From Sulfurimonas sp. (GTDB taxonomy: Bacteria > Campylobacterota > Campylobacteria > Campylobacterales > Sulfurimonadaceae), in the NCBI GenBank assembly GCA_024762705.1, contig JANTGW010000056.1:1-7151 (forward strand): a stretch of 7,151 nt of DNA, given 5' to 3'. The notes under the pieces were generated by a model that searched no databases, was not told the DNA's origin, and saw only the letters and a program-made list of their open reading frames with translations. This document shows, piece by piece, positions 6,898 to 7,151 of the stretch. The position numbers and the translations under genes were made by a program. Each line of letters opens with the position of its first letter. Within the stretch, counting starts at the first letter, position 1.

Positions 6898-7151
6898 ATG
6901 AAATATCCTTTACATGTAATAGTAAGAAAAAAACTCTCAAGCCTTATAAACGGTGTACTCTCTTTTTTTACACCTAAGTCTGCACAGCAAAAATATATAG
7001 ATGCCAGTAAAGTCACAAGTATTCTTATCATAAGACCTAACTACCGCATAGGAAACCTGATCTTTTTAACGCCACTTATCAATGAACTGCAAAAGAACAT
7101 TCCTAATGCCAAAATAGACATCATTGTAGGCATGAAGCTTGCGGGTAAAAT
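6898..7151 (+). CDS. Family 9 glycosyltransferase (heptosyltransferase-like), 3'-partial
   Basis: 84 full codons are visible before the right edge. Residues 41-75 (SILIIRPNYRIGN then LTPLINELQKNIPNAKIDIIVG) match the first beta-strand, helix and second strand of glycosyltransferase family 9, which includes the WaaC/WaaF heptosyltransferases that build the lipopolysaccharide inner core on the cytoplasmic face of the inner membrane. About 40 residues precede this core, whereas WaaC and WaaF begin at it. They are basic with a short hydrophobic stretch (LINGVLSFF) and might touch the membrane. The usual Gly-Asp after the first strand is Gly-Asn here (N53). The ATG at 6898 has only a weak AAAGA ribosome site; an in-frame ATG at 6856 would add 14 residues but lies upstream of the likely transcription start. 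The divergent msbA supports a lipopolysaccharide role. The sugar donor and acceptor cannot be told from this fragment. Confidence 0.82.
   Translation, partial: MKYPLHVIVRKKLSSLINGVLSFFTPKSAQQKYIDASKVTSILIIRPNYRIGNLIFLTPLINELQKNIPNAKIDIIVGMKLAGK

Noticed and set aside
6875..6901. Eight-codon leader ORF (MKKQQRFL) whose stop overlaps the glycosyltransferase ATG as ATGA
   Set aside because: It lies about where transcription from the TATAAT at 6868-6873 would begin, so its ATG is probably not in the mRNA. It also has no ribosome binding site.

Overview
The window looks like an ordinary core-genome stretch of an AT-rich, Gram-negative bacterium. It most resembles the Campylobacterota (epsilonproteobacteria), perhaps a Sulfurimonas- or Sulfurovum-like free-living lineage. 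The reasons are the low-GC codon use, extended -10 promoters without clear -35 boxes, a hemN gene directly followed by a GlpC-like Fe-S gene (an arrangement I recall from Helicobacter), and the style of the EAL protein. The genus is an inference; no rRNA or other marker gene is present.

Layout, left to right. Bases 1-998 (+) hold the 3' end of a GGDEF-EAL cyclic-di-GMP protein whose start lies outside the window. Bases 1049-1537 (+) hold a small DUF2062 membrane protein, which converges on and overlaps by 12 bp the end of lgt. Three minus-strand genes then form a tight operon, read right to left: hemN (3596-4966), a two-cluster Fe-S / CCG-domain oxidoreductase subunit (2310-3593) and lgt (1526-2308). 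The gaps between them are only 2 and 1 bp. Upstream of hemN is a 126-bp spacer holding a rho-independent terminator for the preceding minus-strand gene, a possible -10 element and the hemN ribosome binding site. That preceding gene (5093-6805) is an MsbA-type lipid exporter that starts with TTG behind a good GGAG. A 92-bp divergent promoter region separates it from a plus-strand family 9 glycosyltransferase (heptosyltransferase-like) cut off by the right edge.

Functionally, the right end (MsbA plus a family 9 glycosyltransferase) concerns lipopolysaccharide assembly and export. The middle operon combines oxygen-independent haem synthesis, a redox Fe-S protein of unknown partner and lipoprotein lipidation. 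The left end is cyclic-di-GMP signalling. Every stretch longer than 130 bp is accounted for by a gene. I see no tRNA, rRNA, CRISPR array, insertion sequence, phage gene or defence system.

I did not find a clearly new biological system. The best leads are the orphan Fe-S protein coupled to hemN, the Asn at the position of the presumed catalytic Asp in the glycosyltransferase, and an inverted repeat in the divergent promoter region.
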